Below are positions 62,072 to 64,000 of a stretch of DNA of 64,000 nucleotides, one piece after another. The stretch lies in the NCBI RefSeq assembly GCF_021412625.1, contig NZ_JAKCFI010000003.1, positions 1 through 64,000 of the forward strand. Direction: 5' to 3'. A program made the translations under genes and the position numbers. The notes under the pieces were generated by a model that saw only the letters and a list, made by a program, of their open reading frames with translations, had not been told where the DNA came from and made no database searches. Each line of letters opens with the position of its first letter. Position 1 is the stretch's first letter. Origin of the DNA: Myxococcus stipitatus. GTDB lineage: Bacteria; Myxococcota; Myxococcia; Myxococcales; Myxococcaceae.

Positions 62072-63814
62072 TCATGATGCGCCACCCGATGTGAGGGCCA
62101 CCGGGGCCTCGGGGGACGTCGCCGTCGCCGGGCTCGCCGGGAGGTCCTCCGCCTGTCCCAGCCAGTCGCGGCCCAGTCGCTCGATCGACTCGGGTTGTGA
62201 CAGCGCATGCGGTCCGCGCAGCACCACGGGCGGGCGCGCGAAGTTCCCCTCGGGGGGCGGGCTCGGCGCGCAGGTCCATTCCAACGTGCCCACCCGCCAT
62301 GGGTTCGCGTCGGCGGCGCGACCGCGCCTCAGCGTCCACGCCAGGTTCACCACGAACAGCCCCTGCACCGCGCCGAGCAGGAACGCACAGGCCGTCGTCC
62401 ACTGGTTCAGCGGGAGCAGGTGCCGCAGGTACGTGTACTGATAGGGGTCGTAGAGACGGCGCAGCTGCCCCGCGTAGCCCGCCGCGAGCTGCCCGCCGAA
62501 CACGCCGAGGAACAACACCGCGCTCGCGAGGACGTGCGCCTTGGCGAGCCCCTCGTGCAGCGCGCGTCCGAACATCTTCGGGAACCAGAAGTAGAGGCCC
62601 GCGAAGACCCCCAGGAAGCTCGCCGCGCCCATCGTCAGGTGGAAGTGGCCCACCACCCACAGCGTCCCGTGCAACGGCACGTCCGTGGCCACCGCGCCCA
62701 GCGCGAGCCCCGTGATGCCACCCAGGCCGAAGACGCTCATCGTCGCCAGCGCCGCGAGCATCGGTGACGTCAACCGCACGCTGCCGCGCCACAGCGTCAT
62801 CAACCAGTTGAGGAACATCACCTCCGCCGGAAGCGAGATGAGCAGCGTGAGCACCATGAACGTGCGCCCGAGCACCGGCGACATGCCGCTGGTGAAGAGG
62901 TGGTGCGCGTAGACCAGCCCGCTCAGCGCCGACACCGCGCCCATGGCGCCCGCCGTCAGCCGATAGCCGTGCGCGGGCCGTCGGCTGAAGAAGGCCACGA
63001 AGTCCCCCACCATGCCCCAGGCCGGGAGGATGAGGATGTAGACCTCCGGGTGGCCGAACAGCCAGAACAGGTGCTGGTACACCAACGGGTCCCCGCCTCC
63101 GCCCACCGCCGCCGCGCCCGCCACGAAGAACTGCGTGCCGAGCAACCGGTCCATCAGCACCAGCACCGTCGCCGCCGCCAGCACCGGCACGAACAGCACG
63201 TTGAGCACCGAGGCGAAGAACAGCCCCCACACCGTCAACGGCAGCCTGCCCCACGTCATCCCCGGCGCGCGACAGCGCACCACCGTGACGACGAAGTTGA
63301 GGCCATACAGGAACGCCGACACGCCCGCGCACAGCACCGCCACCGTCACCAGCGTCTGCCCCAGGCCCGGCGTGAAGACCGACGTCGACAGCGGTGGGTA
63401 GCCCGTCCACCCCGCGCTCGCCGGCCCGAGCCGCAACCCGAACGACGCCAGCACCAGCGCGCCGCCCAGCGCGTAGACCCAGAAGCCCACGGACGACAGC
63501 CGGGGAAAGGCCAGCCCCCTCGCGCCGATGGCCAGGGGCACCACGAAGTGACCCAACGCACCGAACAGCAGCGGCGTCACCGCGAAGAAGATCATCACCA
63601 GCCCGTGCGTGGTGAACACGGCCGTGTACGTCGGAGGCGTCAGCGCGCCATGCGACTCGGGCAACGCCCACGCGAGCCCCGGCACCGGCTGCCCCGGGAA
63701 GGCCCACTGCCAGCGGATGAGCAGCGCCAGCAGCCCTCCGAACGCCAGGAAGCCGAGCCCGCTCCACAGATAGCGCCGCGCCACCGCCTTGTGGTCGCTC
63801 GAGGAGAGACTCAT
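62072..63814 (-). CDS. coxA: cytochrome c oxidase subunit I
   Basis: A 580-residue haem-copper oxidase core from ATG 63814 with about twelve membrane helices. Haem a is bound by the His in FTTHGLVMIFF and by the one in VVGHFHLTMGA. CuB is bound by the GHPEVYILILP His, whose Tyr two residues later is the cross-linked catalytic Tyr, and by the pair in YAHHLFTSGMS. The pump-type H-P-E-V-Y motif marks an A-type enzyme. Its ATG overlaps coxB (ATGA). The C-terminus ends with a hydrophilic 80-residue tail. Confidence 0.95.
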   Translation of the reverse strand: MSLSSSDHKAVARRYLWSGLGFLAFGGLLALLIRWQWAFPGQPVPGLAWALPESHGALTPPTYTAVFTTHGLVMIFFAVTPLLFGALGHFVVPLAIGARGLAFPRLSSVGFWVYALGGALVLASFGLRLGPASAGWTGYPPLSTSVFTPGLGQTLVTVAVLCAGVSAFLYGLNFVVTVVRCRAPGMTWGRLPLTVWGLFFASVLNVLFVPVLAAATVLVLMDRLLGTQFFVAGAAAVGGGGDPLVYQHLFWLFGHPEVYILILPAWGMVGDFVAFFSRRPAHGYRLTAGAMGAVSALSGLVYAHHLFTSGMSPVLGRTFMVLTLLISLPAEVMFLNWLMTLWRGSVRLTSPMLAALATMSVFGLGGITGLALGAVATDVPLHGTLWVVGHFHLTMGAASFLGVFAGLYFWFPKMFGRALHEGLAKAHVLASAVLFLGVFGGQLAAGYAGQLRRLYDPYQYTYLRHLLPLNQWTTACAFLLGAVQGLFVVNLAWTLRRGRAADANPWRVGTLEWTCAPSPPPEGNFARPPVVLRGPHALSQPESIERLGRDWLGQAEDLPASPATATSPEAPVALTSGGAS

Positions 63815-64000
63815 GGCGCCTTCCACTCCCAACCCCAGTTCGCCGCGCTGTCGTCGGCGTCGTACACGCGCTCCGCCTGTCGCCCGGCCTCGCGGAGCCA
63901 CGCGGCGTGCGCGTCGGGGGAGAGGGCCCTCAACACGCCACGCATCCGATAGTGGCTGGTGCCGCAGTGCTGATAGCAGGCCACCTCCCACTCCCCCTCG
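63811..64000 (-). CDS. coxB: cytochrome c oxidase subunit II, C-terminal part (runs off the window)
   Basis: Only the last 62 codons are in the window. They hold most of the CuA site, EVACYQHCGTSHYRMRGVL: two Cys, His and Met in the canonical spacing. The residue that is usually Glu between the Cys is Gln here. The downstream tail reads SPDAHAAWLREAGRQAE and ends NWGWEWKAP. The stop overlaps the coxA start by four bases (ATGA). Confidence 0.9.
   Translation of the reverse strand, partial: EGEWEVACYQHCGTSHYRMRGVLRALSPDAHAAWLREAGRQAERVYDADDSAANWGWEWKAP

Overview
The window is chromosomal DNA of a high-GC myxobacterium, probably from the Myxococcus/Corallococcus group. No species is claimed. 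The indications are third-codon-position G/C throughout, a DUF2378 (TIGR02265, myxobacterial) protein, many two-component and Ser/Thr kinase genes, several good sigma-54-type promoters with upstream palindromes, a SitA-like lipoprotein toxin cassette, and tandem LVIVD and Kelch surface lipoproteins.

Left end (1-10.3 kb): four tandem sigma-70-type promoters and a boxA point leftward out of the window, as expected for an rRNA operon whose 16S gene lies just outside. Then come def with a membrane fatty-acid-hydroxylase-type gene, a MarR operon, a ketoacyl synthase III / DUF2378 operon behind a likely sigma-54 promoter with paired palindromes, a MASE1 histidine kinase, a protein with an SSB-like acidic C-terminal tip, and a Cys/His protein.

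10.3-24.1 kb: a MoxR ATPase + VWA pair, transketolase, and a 650-bp convergent intergenic region packed with nine stem-loops that all show a C-run in the loop. Next is a four-fold repeat protein with its own sigma-54 promoter and three palindromes, followed by GNAT, TruB, an OLD/RecF-like ATPase, a zinc-ribbon protein, an S9 peptidase and a divergent LysR regulator.

24.2-41.1 kb: AraC plus a thioredoxin-reductase-like flavoprotein, tandem LVIVD lipoproteins, a SMI1/KNR4 protein beside an immunity-gene remnant, a translationally coupled phosphorelay operon (REC, hybrid kinase, REC-Hpt-REC-REC-GGDEF), two XRE regulators, an active Ser/Thr kinase and a probable pseudokinase, and two small unknown genes.

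41.1-51.1 kb: a sitBAI-like toxin/immunity cassette whose toxin frame carries an in-frame amber codon and whose leader can fold over the first start codon. A CBS-domain protein, a LysR/SDR pair and a Kelch lipoprotein operon follow.

51.1-64 kb: a redox operon (four-His b561-like membrane protein, YceI, double-Rieske lipoprotein), two sensor kinases, a SnoaL-like protein, an unknown 485-residue protein, a fatty-acid desaturase, and an aa3-type cytochrome oxidase operon (coxB partial, coxA, coxC, dihaem cytochrome c) running off the right edge.

The most promising undescribed items are the C-loop hairpin array (14610-15208) and the amber-split toxin cassette with its start-codon-sequestering leader (41164-44939).
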